Notes: generated from the sequence alone by a model not told the origin. A DNA stretch of 64,000 nt from Orychophragmus violaceus (GCA_030180135.1 CM058237.1:108639904-108703903); one strand, 5' to 3'; shown: positions 13,401 to 28,700, numbered from the stretch's first letter. Translations and numbers: made by a program.

Positions 13401-16400
13401 ATGAAAAACCAAGTGTTCATGTCCCGGGAAGGATCGGGTCGAGTTTTTTCGAAAGTGCCACGACCAAAACCCCTCATATGGACAGTAAGGAGGTGTGGTG
13501 GAGGAAACAGGTGAAAAAAATGACGGTATATGATAAACTGATCGTGGACTGATCCTATGCACCGTGGGACAGTCGCGGTGCATGAAAACCAAGTGTTCGT
13601 GGCCCGGGAAGGATCGGGTCGAGTTTTTTCGAAAGTACCACGACCAAAACCCCTCATATAGACAGTAAGGAGCTGTGGTGGAGGAAACGGGTGAAAAAAA
13701 AATGACGGATATGATAAACTGATCGTGGACTGATCCTATGCACCGTGGGACAGTCGCGGTGCATGAAAAACCAAGTGTTCATGGCCCGGGAAGAATCGGG
13801 TCGAGTTTTTTCGAAAGTACCACGACCAAAACCCCTCATATGGACAGTAAGGAAGTGTGGTGGAGGAAACAAGTGAAAAAAAATGACGGGATAGGATAAA
13901 CTGATCGTGGACTGATCCTATGCACCGTGGGACAGTCGCGGTGCATGAAAAACCAAGTGTTCATGTCCCGGGAAGGATCGGGTCGAGTTTTTTCGAAAGT
14001 ACCACGACCAAAACCCCTCATATAGACAGTATGGAGGTGTGGTGGAGGAAACGGGTGAAAAAAAAAATGACGGGATATGATAAACTGATCGTGGACTGAT
14101 CCTATGCACCGTGGGACAGTCGCGGTGCATGAAAAACCAAGTGTTCATGTCCCGGGAAGGATCGGGTCGAGTTTTTTCGAAAGTACCACGACCAAAACCC
14201 ATCATATAGACAGTAAGGAGGTGTGGTGGAGGAAACGGGTGAAAAAAAATTACGGGATATGATAAACTGATCGTGGACTGATCCTATGCACCGTCGGACA
14301 GTCGCGGTGCATGAAAAACCAAGTGTTGATGGCCCGGGAAAAATCGGGTCGAGTTTTTCGAAAGTACCACGACCAAAACCCCTCATATGGACAGTAAGGA
14401 GGTGTGGTGGAGGAAACGGGTGAAAAAAAATGACGGTATATCATAAACCGATCGTGGACTGATCCTATGCACCGTGGGACAGTCGCGGTGCATGAAAAAC
14501 CAAGTGTTCATGTCCCGGGAAGGATCGGGTCGAGTTTTTTCGAAAGTACCACGACCAAAACCCCTCATATAGACAGTAAGGAGGTGTGGTGGAGGAAACG
14601 GGTGAAAAAAAAATGACGGTATATGATAAACTGATCGTGGACTGATCCTATGCACCGTGGGACAGTCGCGGTGCATGAAAAACCAAGTGTTCATGGCCCG
14701 GGAAGGATCGGGTCGAGTTTTTTCGAAAGTACCACGACCAAAACCCATCATATAGAAAGTAAGGAGGTGTGGTGGAGGAAACAGGTGAAAAAAATGACGG
14801 GATATGATAAACTGATCGTGGACTGATCCTATACACCGTCGGACAGTCGCGGTGCATGAAAAACCAAGTGTTGATGGCCCGGGAAGAACCGGGTCGAGTT
14901 TTTTCGAAAGTACCACGACCAAAACCCCTCATATGGACAGTAAGGAGGTGTGGTGGAGGAAACGGGTGAAAAAAAAATGACGGTATATCATAAACCGATC
15001 GTGGACTGATCCTATGCACCGTGGGACAGTCGCGGTGCATGAAAAACCAAGTGTTCATGTCCCGGGAAGGATCGGGTCGAGTTTTTTCGAAAGTGCCACG
15101 ACCAAAACCCCTCATATGGACAGTAAGGAGGTGTGGTGGAGGAAACTGGTGAAAAAAATGACGGTATATGATAAACTGATCGTGGACTGATCCTATGCAC
15201 CGTGGGACAGTCGCGGTGCATGAAAAACCAAGTGTTCATGTCCCGGGAAGAATCGGGTCGAGTTTTTTCGAAAGTACCACGACCAAAACCCCTCATATGA
15301 ACAGTAAGGAAGTGTGGTGGAGGAAACAAGTGAAAAAAATGACGGGATAGGATAAACTGATCGTGGACTGATCCTATGCACCGTGGGACAGTCGCGGTGC
15401 ATGAAAAACCAAGTGTTCATGTCCCGGGAAGGATCGGGTCGAGTTTTTTCGAAAGTACCACGACCAAAACCCCTCATATAGACAGTATAGAGGTGTGGTT
15501 GAGGAAACGGGTGAAAAAAAAATGACGGGATATGATAAACTGATCGTGGACTGATCCTATGCACCGTGGGACAGTCGCGGTGCATGAAAAACCAAGTGTT
15601 CATGTCCCGGGAAGGATCGGGTCGAGTTTTTTCGAAATTACCACGACCAAAACCCATCATATAGACAGTAAGGAGGTGTGGTGGAGGAAACGGGTGAAAA
15701 AAAATTACGGGATATGATAAACTGATCGTGGACTGATCCTATGCACCGTCGGACAGTCGCGGTGCATGAAAAACCAAGTGTTGATGGCCCGGGAAAAATC
15801 GGGTCGAGTTTTTCGAAAGTACCACGACCAAAACCCCTCATATGGACAGTAAGGAGGTGTGGTGGAGGAAACGGGTGAAAAAAATGACGGTATATCATAA
15901 ACCGATCGTGGACTGATCCTATGCACCGTGGGACAGTCGCAGTGCATGAAAAACCAAGTGTTCATGTCCCGGGAAGGATCGGGTCGAGTTTTTTCGAAAG
16001 TACCACGACCAAAACCCCTCATATAGACAGTAAGGAGGTGTGGTGGAGGAAACGGGTGAAAAAAAAATGACGGTATATGATAAACTGATCGTGGACTGAT
16101 CCTATGCACCGTGGGACAGTCGCGGTGCATGAAAAACCAAGTGTTCATGGCCCGGGAAGGATCGGGTCGAGTTTTTTCGAAAGTACCACGACCAAAACCC
16201 ATCATATAGAAAGTAAGGAGGTGTGGTGGAGGAAACAGGTGAAAAAAATGACGGGATATGATAAACTGATCGTGGACTGATCCTATACACCGTCGGACAG
16301 TCGCGGTGCATGAAAAACCAAGTGTTGATGGCCCGGGAAGAACCGGGTCGAGTTTTTTCGAAAGTACCACGACCAAAACCCCTCATATGGACAGTAAGGA

Positions 16401-19400
16401 GGTGTGGTGGAGGAAACGGGTGAAAAAAAAATGACGGTATATCATAAACCGATCGTGGACTGATCCTATGCACCGTGGGACAGTCGCGGTGCATGAAAAA
16501 CCAAGTGTTCATGTCCCGGGAAGGATCGGGTCGAGTTTTTTCGAAAGTGCCACGACCAAAACCCCTCATATGGACAGTAAGGAGGTGTGGTGGAGGAAAC
16601 AGGTGAAAAAAATGACGGTATATGATAAACTGATCGTGGACTGATCCTATGCACCGTGGGACAGTCGCGGTGCATGAAAACCAAGTGTTCGTGGCCCGGG
16701 AAGGATCGGGTCGAGTTTTTTCGAAAGTACCACGACCAAAACCCCTCATATAGACAGTAAGGAGCTGTGGTGGAGGAAACGGGTGAAAAAAAAATGACGG
16801 ATATGATAAACTGATCGTGGACTGATCCTATGCACCGTGGGACAGTCGCGGTGCATGAAAAACCAAGTGTTCATGGCCCGGGAAGAATCGGGTCGAGTTT
16901 TTTCGAAAGTACCACGACCAAAACCCCTCATATGGACAGTAAGGAAGTGTGGTGGAGGAAACAAGTGAAAAAAAATGACGGGATAGGATAAACTGATCGT
17001 GGACTGATCCTATGCACCGTGGGACAGTCGCGGTGCATGAAAAACCAAGTGTTCATGTCCCGGGAAGGATCGGGTCGAGTTTTTTCGAAAGTACCACGAC
17101 CAAAACCCCTCATATAGACAGTATGGAGGTGTGGTGGAGGAAACGGGTGAAAAAAAAAATGACGGGATATGATAAACTGATCGTGGACTGATCCTATGCA
17201 CCGTGGGACAGTCGCGGTGCATGAAAAACCAAGTGTTCATGTCCCGGGAAGGATCGGGTCGAGTTTTTTCGAAAGTACCACGACCAAAACCCATCATATA
17301 GACAGTAAGGAGGTGTGGTGGAGGAAACGGGTGAAAAAAAATTACGGGATATGATAAACTGATCGTGGACTGATCCTATGCACCGTCGGACAGTCGCGGT
17401 GCATGAAAAACCAAGTGTTGATGGCCCGGGAAAAATCGGGTCGAGTTTTTCGAAAGTACCACGACCAAAACCCCTCATATGGACAGTAAGGAGGTGTGGT
17501 GGAGGAAACGGGTGAAAAAAATGACGGTATATCATAAACCGATCGTGGACTGATCCTATGCACCGTGGGACAGTCGCGGTGCATGAAAAACCAAGTGTTC
17601 ATGTCCCGGGAAGGATCGGGTCGAGTTTTTTCGAAAGTACCACGACCAAAACCCCTCATATAGACAGTAAGGAGGTGTGGTGGAGGAAACGGGTGAAAAA
17701 AAAATGACGGGATATGATAAACTGATCGTGGACTGATCCTATACACCGTCGGACAGTCGCGGTGCATGAAAAACCAAGTGTTGATGGCCCGGGAAGAACC
17801 GGGTCGAGTTTTTTCGAAAGTACCACGACCAAAACCCCTCATATGGACAGTAAGGAGGTGTGGTGGAGGAAACGGGTGAAAAAAAAATGACGGTATATCA
17901 TAAACCGATCGTGGACTGATCCTATGCACCGTGGGACAGTCGCGGTGCATGAAAAACCAAGTGTTCATGTCCCGGGAAGGATCGGGTCGAGTTTTTTCGA
18001 AAGTGCCACGACCAAAACCCCTCATATGGACAGTAAGGAGGTGTGGTGGAGGAAACTGGTGAAAAAAATGACGGTATATGATAAACTGATCGTGGACTGA
18101 TCCTATGCACCGTGGGACAGTCGCGGTGCATGAAAAACCAAGTGTTCATGTCCCGGGAAGAATCGGGTCGAGTTTTTTCGAAAGTACCACGACCAAAACC
18201 CCTCATATGGACAGTAAGGAAGTGTGGTGGAGGAAACAAGTGAAAAAAATGACGGGATAGGATAAACTGATCGTGGACTGATCCTATGCACCGTGGGACA
18301 GTCGCGGTGCATGAAAAACCAAGTGTTCATGTCCCGGGAAGGATCGGGTCGAGTTTTTTCGAAAGTACCACGACCAAAACCCCTCATATAGACAGTATAG
18401 AGGTGTGGTTGAGGAAACGGGTGAAAAAAAATGACGGGATATGATAAACTGATCGTGGACTGATCCTATGCACCGTGGGACAGTCGCGGTGCATGAAAAA
18501 CCAAGTGTTCATGTCCCGGGAAGGATCGGGTCGAGTTTTTTCGAAATTACCACGACCAAAACCCATCATATAGACAGTAAGGAGGTGTGGTGGAGGAAAC
18601 GGGTGAAAAAAAATTACGGGATATGATAAACTGATCGTGGACTGATCCTATGCACCGTCGGACAGTCGCGGTGCATGAAAAACCAAGTGTTGATGGCCCG
18701 GGAAAAATCGGGTCGAGTTTTTCGAAAGTACCACGACCAAAACCCCTCATATGGACAGTAAGGAGGTGTGGTGGAGGAAACGGGTGAAAAAAATGACGGT
18801 ATATCATAAACCGATCGTGGACTGATCCTATGCACCGTGGGACAGTCGCGGTGCATGAAAAACCAAGTGTTCATGTCCCGGGAAGGATCGGGTCGAGTTT
18901 TTTCGAAAGTACCACGACCAAAACCCCTCATATAGACAGTAAGGAGGTGTGGTGGAGGAAACGGGTGAAAAAAAAATGACGGTATATGATAAACTGATCG
19001 TGGACTGATCCTATGCACCGTGGGACAGTCGCGGTGCATGAAAAACCAAGTGTTCATGGCCCGGGAAGGATCGGGTCGAGTTTTTTCGAAAGTACCACGA
19101 CCAAAACCCATCATATAGAAAGTAAGGAGGTGTGGTGGAGGAAACAGGTGAAAAAAATGACGGGATATGATAAACTGATCGTGGACTGATCCTATACACC
19201 GTCGGACAGTCGCGGTGCATGAAAAACCAAGTGTTGATGGCCCGGGAAGAACCGGGTCGAGTTTTTTCGAAAGTACCACGACCAAAACCCCTCATATGGA
19301 CAGTAAGGAGGTGTGGTGGAGGAAACGGGTGAAAAAAAAATGACGGTATATCATAAACCGATCGTGGACTGATCCTATGCACCGTGGGACAGTCGCGGTG

Positions 19401-22387
19401 CATGAAAAACCAAGTGTTCATGTCCCGGGAAGGATCGGGTCGAGTTTTTTCGAAAGTGCCACGACCAAAACCCCTCATATGGACAGTAAGGAGGTGTGGT
19501 GGAGGAAACAGGTGAAAAAAATGACGGTATATGATAAACTGATCGTGGACTGATCCTATGCACCGTGGGACAGTCGCGGTGCATGAAAACCAAGTGTTCG
19601 TGGCCCGGGAAGGATCGGGTCGAGTTTTTTCGAAAGTACCACGACCAAAACCCCTCATATAGACAGTAAGGAGCTGTGGTGGAGGAAACGGGTGAAAAAA
19701 AAATGACGGATATGATAAACTGATCGTGGACTGATCCTATGCACCGTGGGACAGTCGCGGTGCATGAAAAACCAAGTGTTCATGGCCCGGGAAGAATCGG
19801 GTCGAGTTTTTTCGAAAGTACCACGACCAAAACCCCTCATATGGACAGTAAGGAAGTGTGGTGGAGGAAACAAGTGAAAAAAAATGACGGGATAGGATAA
19901 ACTGATCGTGGACTGATCCTATGCACCGTGGGACAGTCGCGGTGCATGAAAAACCAAGTGTTCATGTCCCGGGAAGGATCGGGTCGAGTTTTTTCGAAAG
20001 TACCACGACCAAAACCCCTCATATAGACAGTATGGAGGTGTGGTGGAGGAAACGGGTGAAAAAAAAAATGACGGGATATGATAAACTGATCGTGGACTGA
20101 TCCTATGCACCGTGGGACAGTCGCGGTGCATGAAAAACCAAGTGTTCATGTCCCGGGAAGGATCGGGTCGAGTTTTTTCGAAAGTACCACGACCAAAACC
20201 CATCATATAGACAGTAAGGAGGTGTGGTGGAGGAAACGGGTGAAAAAAAATTACGGGATATGATAAACTGATCGTGGACTGATCCTATGCACCGTCGGAC
20301 AGTCGCGGTGCATGAAAAACCAAGTGTTGATGGCCCGGGAAAAATCGGGTCGAGTTTTTCGAAAGTACCACGACCAAAACCCCTCATATGGACAGTAAGG
20401 AGGTGTGGTGGAGGAAACGGGTGAAAAAAATGACGGTATATCATAAACCGATCGTGGACTGATCCTATGCACCGTGGGACAGTCGCGGTGCATGAAAAAC
20501 CAAGTGTTCATGTCCCGGGAAGGATCGGGTCGAGTTTTTTCGAAAGTACCACGACCAAAACCCCTCATATAGACAGTAAGGAGGTGTGGTGGAGGAAACG
20601 GGTGAAAAAAAAATGACGGTATATGATAAACTGATCGTGGACTGATCCTATGCACCGTGGGACAGTCGCGGTGCATGAAAAACCAAGTGTTCATGGCCCG
20701 GGAAGGATCGGGTCGAGTTTTTTCGAAAGTACCACGACCAAAACCCATCATATAGAAAGTAAGGAGGTGTGGTGGAGGAAACAGGTGAAAAAAATGACGG
20801 GATATGATAAACTGATCGTGGACTGATCCTATACACCGTCGGACAGTCGCGGTGCATGAAAAACCAAGTGTTGATGGCCCGGGAAGAACCGGGTCGAGTT
20901 TTTTCGAAAGTACCACGACCAAAACCCCTCATATGGACAGTAAGGAGGTGTGGTGGAGGAAACGGGTGAAAAAAAAATGACGGTATATCATAAACCGATC
21001 GTGGACTGATCCTATGCACCGTGGGACAGTCGCGGTGCATGAAAAACCAAGTGTTCATGTCCCGGGAAGGATCGGGTCGAGTTTTTTCGAAAGTGCCACG
21101 ACCAAAACCCCTCATATGGACAGTAAGGAGGTGTGGTGGAGGAAACAGGTGAAAAAAATGACGGTATATGATAAACTGATCGTGGACTGATCCTATGCAC
21201 CGTGGGACAGTCGCGGTGCATGAAAACCAAGTGTTCGTGGCCCGGGAAGGATCGGGTCGAGTTTTTTCGAAAGTACCACGACCAAAACCCCTCATATAGA
21301 CAGTAAGGAGCTGTGGTGGAGGAAACGGGTGAAAAAAAAATGACGGATATGATAAACTGATCGTGGACTGATCCTATGCACCGTGGGACAGTCGCGGTGC
21401 ATGAAAAACCAAGTGTTCATGGCCCGGGAAGAATCGGGTCGAGTTTTTTCGAAAGTACCACGACCAAAACCCCTCATATGGACAGTAAGGAAGTGTGGTG
21501 GAGGAAACAAGTGAAAAAAAATGACGGGATAGGATAAACTGATCGTGGACTGATCCTATGCACCGTGGGACAGTCGCGGTGCATGAAAAACCAAGTGTTC
21601 ATGTCCCGGGAAGGATCGGGTCGAGTTTTTTCGAAAGTACCACGACCAAAACCCCTCATATAGACAGTATGGAGGTGTGGTGGAGGAAACGGGTGAAAAA
21701 AAAAATGACGGGATATGATAAACTGATCGTGGACTGATCCTATGCACCGTGGGACAGTCGCGGTGCATGAAAAACCAAGTGTTCATGTCCCGGGAAGGAT
21801 CGGGTCGAGTTTTTTCGAAAGTACCACGACCAAAACCCATCATATAGACAGTAAGGAGGTGTGGTGGAGGAAACGGGTGAAAAAAAATTACGGGATATGA
21901 TAAACTGATCGTGGACTGATCCTATGCACCGTCGGACAGTCGCGGTGCATGAAAAACCAAGTGTTGATGGCCCGGGAAAAATCGGGTCGAGTTTTTCGAA
22001 AGTACCACGACCAAAACCCCTCATATGGACAGTAAGGAGGTGTGGTGGAGGAAACGGGTGAAAAAAAAATGACGGTATATCATAAACCGATCGTGGACTG
22101 ATCCTATGCACCGTGGGACAGTCGCGGTGCATGAAAAACCAAGTGTTCATGTCCCGGGAAGGATCGGGTCGAGTTTTTTCGAAAGTGCCACGACCAAAAC
22201 CCCTCATATGGACAGTAAGGAGGTGTGGTGGAGGAAACAGGTGAAAAAAATGACGGTATATGATAAACTGATCGTGGACTGATCCTATGCACCGTGGGAC
22301 AGTCGCGGTGCATGAAAACCAAGTGTTCGTGGCCCGGGAAGGATCGGGTCGAGTTTTTTCGAAAGTACCACGACCAAAACCCCTCAT
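10465..22387. repeat. Zone of homogeneous higher-order repeats with variable block length
   Basis: The same diagnostic run of monomers recurs beginning at 10465, 13010, 16102, 19011, 20648 and 21740. Spacings are 2545, 3092, 2909, 1637 and 1092 bp, close to 14, 17, 16, 9 and 6 monomers. Marker variants are the TATACACC monomer, the one-base-short GTTTTTCG monomer, GTTCGTGGCCC and GGAGCTGTGG. Similarity here is higher than elsewhere in the array, which points to recent expansion, with block length changing by loss of whole monomers. Confidence 0.75.
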
Positions 22388-25300
22388 ATAGACAGTAAGG
22401 AGCTGTGGTGGAGGAAACGGGTGAAAAAAAAATGACGGATATGATAAACTGATCGTGGACTGATCCTATGCACCGTGGGACAGTCGCGGTGCATGAAAAA
22501 CCAAGTGTTCATGGCCCGGGAAGAATCGGGTCGAGTTTTTTCGAAAGTACCACGACCAAAACCCCTCATATGGACAGTAAGGAAGTGTGGTGGAGGAAAC
22601 AAGTGAAAAAAAATGACGGGATAGGATAAACTGATCGTGGACTGATCCTATGCACCGTGGGACAGTCGCGGTGCATGAAAAACCAAGTGTTCATGTCCCG
22701 GGAAGGATCGGGTCGAGTTTTTTCGAAAGTACCACGACCAAAACCCCTCATATAGACAGTATGGAGGTGTGGTGGAGGAAACGGGTGAAAAAAAAAATGA
22801 CGGGATATGATAAACTGATCGTGGACTGATCCTATGCACCGTGGGACAGTCGCGGTGCATGAAAAACCAAGTGTTCATGTCCCGGGAAGGATCGGGTCGA
22901 GTTTTTTCGAAAGTACCACGACCAAAACCCATCATATAGACAGTAAGGAGGTGTGGTGGAGGAAACGGGTGAAAAAAAATTACGGGATATGATAAACTGA
23001 TCGTGGACTGATCCTATGCACCGTCGGACAGTCGCGGTGCATGAAAAACCAAGTGTTGATGGCCCGGGAAAAATCGGGTCGAGTTTTTCGAAAGTACCAC
23101 GACCAAAACCCCTCATATGGACAGTAAGGAGGTGTGGTGGAGGAAACGGGTGAAAAAAAATGACGGTATATCATAAACCGATCGTGGACTGATCCTATGC
23201 ACCGTGGGACAGTCGCGGTGCATGAAAAACCAAGTGTTCATGTCCCGGGAAGGATCGGGTCGAGTTTTTTCGAAAGTACCACGACCAAAACCCCTCATAT
23301 AGACAGTAAGGAGGTGTGGTGGAGGAAACGGGTGAAAAAAAAATGACGGTATATGATAAACTGATCGTGGACTGATCCTATGCACCGTGGGACAGTCGCG
23401 GTGCATGAAAAACCAAGTGTTCATGGCCCGGGAAGGATCGGGTCGAGTTTTTTCGAAAGTACCACGACCAAAACCCATCATATAGAAAGTAAGGAGGTGT
23501 GGTGGAGGAAACAGGTGAAAAAAAATGACGGGATATGATAAACTGATCGTGGACTGATCCTATACACCGTCGGACAGTCGCGGTGCATGAAAAACCAAGT
23601 GTTGATGGCCCGGGAAGAACCGGGTCGAGTTTTTTCGAAAGTACCACGACCAAAACCCCTCATATGGACAGTAAGGAGGTGTGGTGGAGGAAACGGGTGA
23701 AAAAAAAATGACGGTATATCATAAACCGATCGTGGACTGATCCTATGCACCGTGGGACAGTCGCGGTGCATGAAAAACCAAGTGTTCATGTCCCGGGAAG
23801 AATCGGGTCGAGTTTTTTCGAAAGTGCCACGACCAAAACCCCTCATATGGACAGTAAGGAGGTGTGGTGGAGGAAACGGGTGAAAAAAATGACGGTATAT
23901 GATAAACTGATCGTGGACTGATCCTATGCACCGTGGGACAGTCGTGGTGCATGAAAAACCAAGTGTTCATGTCCCGGGAAGGATCGGGTCGAGTTTTTTC
24001 GAAAGTACCACGACCAAAACCCATCATATAGAAAGTAAGGAGGTGTGGTGGAGGAAACAGGTGAAAAAAAATGACGGGATATGATTAACTGATCGTGGAC
24101 TGATCCTATACACCGTCGGACAGTCGCGGTGCATGAAAAACCAAGTGTTGATGGCCCGGGAAGAACCGGGTCGAGTTTTTTCGAAAGTACCACGACCAAA
24201 ACCCCTCATATGGACAGTAAGGAGGTGTGGTGGAGGAAACGGGTGAAAAAAAAATGACGGTATATCTTAAACTGATCGTGGACTGATCCTAAGCACCGTG
24301 GGACAGTCGCGGTGCATGAAAAACCAAGTGTTCATGTCCCGGGAAGGATCGGGTCGAGTTTTTTCGAAAGTACCACGACCAAAACCCCTCATATAGACAG
24401 TAAGGAGGTGTGGTGGAGGAAACGGGTGAAAAAAATGACAGGATATGATAAACTGATCGTGGACTGATCCTATGCACCGTCGGACAGTTGCGGTGCATGA
24501 AAAACCAAGTGTTCATGGCCCGGGAAGAATCGGGTCGAGTTTTTTCAAAAGTACCACGACCAAAACCCCTCATATGGACAGTAAGGAGGTGTGGTGGAGG
24601 AAACAGGTGGAAAAAAAATGACGGTATATGATAAACCGATCGTGGACTGATCCTATGCACCGTGGGACAGTCGCGGTGCATGAAAAACCAAGTGTTCATG
24701 TCCCGGGAAGGATCGGGTCGAGTTTTTTCGAAAGTACCACGACCAAAACCCCTCATATAGACAGTAAGGAGGTGTGGTGGAGGAAACGGGTGAAAAAAAA
24801 ATGACGGTATATGATAAACTGATCGTGGACTGATCCTATGCACCGTGGGACAATCGCGGTGCATGAAAAACCAAGTGTTCATGGCCCGGGAAGAATCGGG
24901 TCGAGTTTTTTCGAAAGTGCCACGACCAAAACCCCTCATATGGACAGTAAGGAGGTGTGGTGGAGGAAACGGGTGAAAAAAAATGACGGTATATGATAAA
25001 CTGATCGTGGACTGATCATATGCACCGTGGGACAGTCATGGTGCATGAAAAACCAAGTGTTCATGTCCCGGGAAGGATCGGGTCGAGTTTTTTCGAAAGT
25101 ACCACGACCAAAACCCATCATATAGACAGTAAGGAGGTGTGGTGGAGGAAACAGGTGAAAAAAAAATGACGGGATATGATAAACTGATTGTGGACTGATC
25201 CTATGCACCGTGGGAAAGTCGCGGTGCATGAAAAAAAAAAGTGTCGATGGCCCGGGAAGAATCGGGTCGAGTTTTTTCGAAAGTACCACGACCAAAACCC

Positions 25301-25674
25301 CTCATATGGACATTAAGGAGGTGTGGTGGAGGAAACGGGTGAAAAAAAAATGACGGGATAGGATAAACTGATCGTGGACTGATCCTATGCACCGTGGGAC
25401 AGTCGCGGTGCATGAAAACCAAGTGTTCATGTCCCGGGAAGGATCGGGTCGAGTTTTTTCGAAAGTACCACGACCAAAACCCCTCATATAGACAGTAAGG
25501 AGCTGTGGTGGAGGAAACGGGTGAAAAAAAAATGACGGATATGATAAACTGATCGTGGACTGATCCTATGCACCGTGGGACAGTCGTGGTGCATGAAAAA
25601 CCAAGTGTTCATGGCCCGAGAAGAATCGGTTCGAGTTTTTTCGAAAGTACCACGACCAAAACCCCTCATATGGA

Positions 25675-25764
25675 GTTTTTGAAAAAAAATGACGAAAGTA
25701 CCACGACCAAAACCCGGTGCATCATATGTCCCGGGAAGGATCGGGTCGAGTTTTTTCGAGTAAG
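25675..25764. repeat. Scrambled satellite monomer (multi-breakpoint rearrangement)
   Basis: After a normal CCCCTCATATGGA the sequence jumps through out-of-order fragments of the monomer: part of the T-tract block, an A-tract plus TGAC, the GAAAGTACCACGACC block, a CGGTGCAT fragment fused to CATATG, the CCCGGG block, and TTCGAGTAAGGACAG. Normal phase resumes at about 25765. The corresponding places in related blocks near 28.13 kb and 30.13 kb are intact, so the change is specific to this copy. Confidence 0.85.
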
Positions 25765-28700
25765 GACAGTATGGAGGTGTGGTGGAGGAAACAGGTGAAA
25801 AAAAATGACGGGATAGGATAAACTGATCGTGGACTGATCCTATACACCGTGGGACAGTCGCGGTGCATGAAAAACCAAGTGTTCATGTCCCGGGAAGGAT
25901 CGGGTCGAGTTTTTTCGAAAGTACCACGACCAAAACCCCTCATATGGACAGTATGGAGGTGTGGTGGAGGAAACAGGTGAAAAAAAATGACGGGATAGGA
26001 TAAACTAATCGTGGACTGATCCTATGCACCGTGGGACAGTCGCGGTGCATGAAAAACCAAGTGTTCATGTCCCGGGAAGGATCGGGTCGAGTTTTTTCGA
26101 AAGTACCACGACCAAAACCCATCATATAGACAGTAAGGAGGTGTGGTGGAGGAAACGGGTGAAAAAAAATTACGGGATATGATAAACTGATCGTGGACTG
26201 ATCCTATGCACCGTCGGACAGTCGCGGTGCATGAAAAACCAAGTGTTGATGGCCCGGGAAAAATCGGGTTGAGTTTTTCGAAAGTACCACGACCAAAACC
26301 CCTCATATGGACAGTAAGGAGGTGTGGTGGAGGAAACGGGTGAAAAAAAATGACGGTATATCATAAACCGATCGTGGACTGATCCTATGCACCGTCGGAC
26401 AGTCGCGGTGCATGAAAAACCAAGTGTTGATGGCCCGGGAAAAATCGGGTCGAGTTTTTCGAAAGTACCACGACCAAAACCCATCATATAGAAAGTAAGG
26501 AGGTGTGGTGGAGGAAACAGGTGAAAAAAATGACGGGATATGATTAACTGATCGTGGACTGATCCTATACACCGTCGGACAGTCGCGGTGCATGAAAAAC
26601 CAAGTGTTGATGGCCCGGGAAGAACCGGGTCGAGTTTTTTCGAAAGTACCACGACCAAAACCCCTCATATGGACAGTAAGGAGGTGTGGTGGAGGAAACG
26701 GGTGAAAAAAAAATGACGGTATATCTTAAACTGATCGTGGACTGATCCTAAGCACCGTGGGACAGTCGCGGTGCATGAAAAACCAAGTGTTCATGTCCCG
26801 GGAAGGATCGGGTCGAGTTTTTTCGAAAGTACCACGACCAAAACCCCTCATATAGACAGTAAGGAGGTGTGGTGGAGGAAACGGGTGAAAAAAATGACAG
26901 GATATGATAAACTGATCGTGGACTGATCCTATGCACCGTCGGACAGTTGCGGTGCATGAAAAACCAAGTGTTCATGGCCCGGGAAGAATCGGGTCGAGTT
27001 TTTTCAAAAGTACCACGACCAAAACCCCTCATATGGACAGTAAGGAGGTGTGGTGGAGGAAACAGGTGGAAAAAAAATGACGGTATATGATAAACCGATC
27101 GTGGACTGATCCTATGCACCGTGGGACAGTCGCGGTGCATGAAAAACCAAGTGTTCATGTCCCGAGAAGGATCGGGTCGAGTTTTTTCGAAAGTACCACG
27201 ACCAAAACCCCTCATATAGACAGTAAGGAGGTGTGGTGGAGGAAACGGGTGAAAAAAAAATGACGGTATATGATAAACTGATCGTGGACTGATCCTATGC
27301 ACCGTGGGACAATCGCGGTGCATGAAAAACCAAGTGTTCATGGCCCGGGAAGAATCGGGTCGAGTTTTTTCGAAAGTGCCACGACCAAAACCCCTCATAT
27401 GGACAGTAAGGAGGTGTGGTGGAGGAAACGGGTGAAAAAAAATGACGGTATATGATAAACTGATCGTGGACTGATCCTATGCACCGTGGGACAGTCATGG
27501 TGCATGAAAAACCAAGTGTTCATGTCCCGGGAAGGATCGGGTCGAGTTTTTTCGAAAGTACCACGACCAAAACCCATCATATAGACAGTAAGGAGGTGTG
27601 GTGGAGGAAACAGGTGAAAAAAAAATGACGGGATATGATAAACTGATCGTGGACTGATCCTATGCACCGTGGGAAAGTCGCGGTGCATGAAAAACCAAGT
27701 GTCGATGGCCCGGGAAGAATCGGGTCGAGTTTTTTCGAAAGTACCACGACCAAAACCCCTCATATGGACATTAAGGAGGTGTGGTGGAGGAAACGGGTGA
27801 AAAAAAAATGACGGGATAGGATAAACTGATCGTGGACTGATCCTATGCACCGTGGGACAGTCGCGGTGCATGAAAACCAAGTGTTCATGTCCCGGGAAGG
27901 ATCGGGTCGAGTTTTTTCGAAATTACCACGACCAAAACCCCTCATATAGACAGTAAGGAGCTGTGGTGGAGGAAACGGGTGAAAAAAAAATGACGGATAT
28001 GATAAACTGATCGTGGACTGATCCTATGCACCGTGGGACAGTCGTGGTGCATGAAAAACCAAGTGTTCATGGCCCGAGAAGAATCGGTTCGAGTTTTTTC
28101 GAAAGTACCACGACCAAAACCCCTCATATGGACAGTAAGGAAGTGTGGTGGAGGAAACAAGTGAAAAAAAATGACGGGATAGGATAAACTGATCGTGGAC
28201 TGATCCTATACACCGTGGGACAGTCGCGGTGCATGAAAAACCAAGTGTTCATGTCCCGGGAAGGATCGGGTCGAGTTTTTTCGAAAGTACCACGACCAAA
28301 ACCCCTCATATGGACAGTATGGAGGTGTGGTGGAGGAAACAGGTGAAAAAAATGACGGGATAGGATAAACTAATCGTGGACTGATCCTATGCACCGTGGG
28401 ACAGTCGCGGTGCATGAAAAACCAAGTGTTCATGTCCCGGGAAGGATCGGGTCGAGTTTTTTCGAAAGTACCACGACCAAAACCCATCATATAGACAGTA
28501 AGGAGGTGTGGTGGAGGAAACGGGTGAAAAAAAATTACGGGATATGATAAACTGATCGTGGACTGATCCTATGCACCGTCGGACAGTCGCGGTGCATGAA
28601 AAACCAAGTGTTGATGGCCCGGGAAAAATCGGGTCGAGTTTTTCGAAAGTACCACGACCAAAACCCCTCATATGGACAATAAGGAGGTGTGGTGGAGGAA

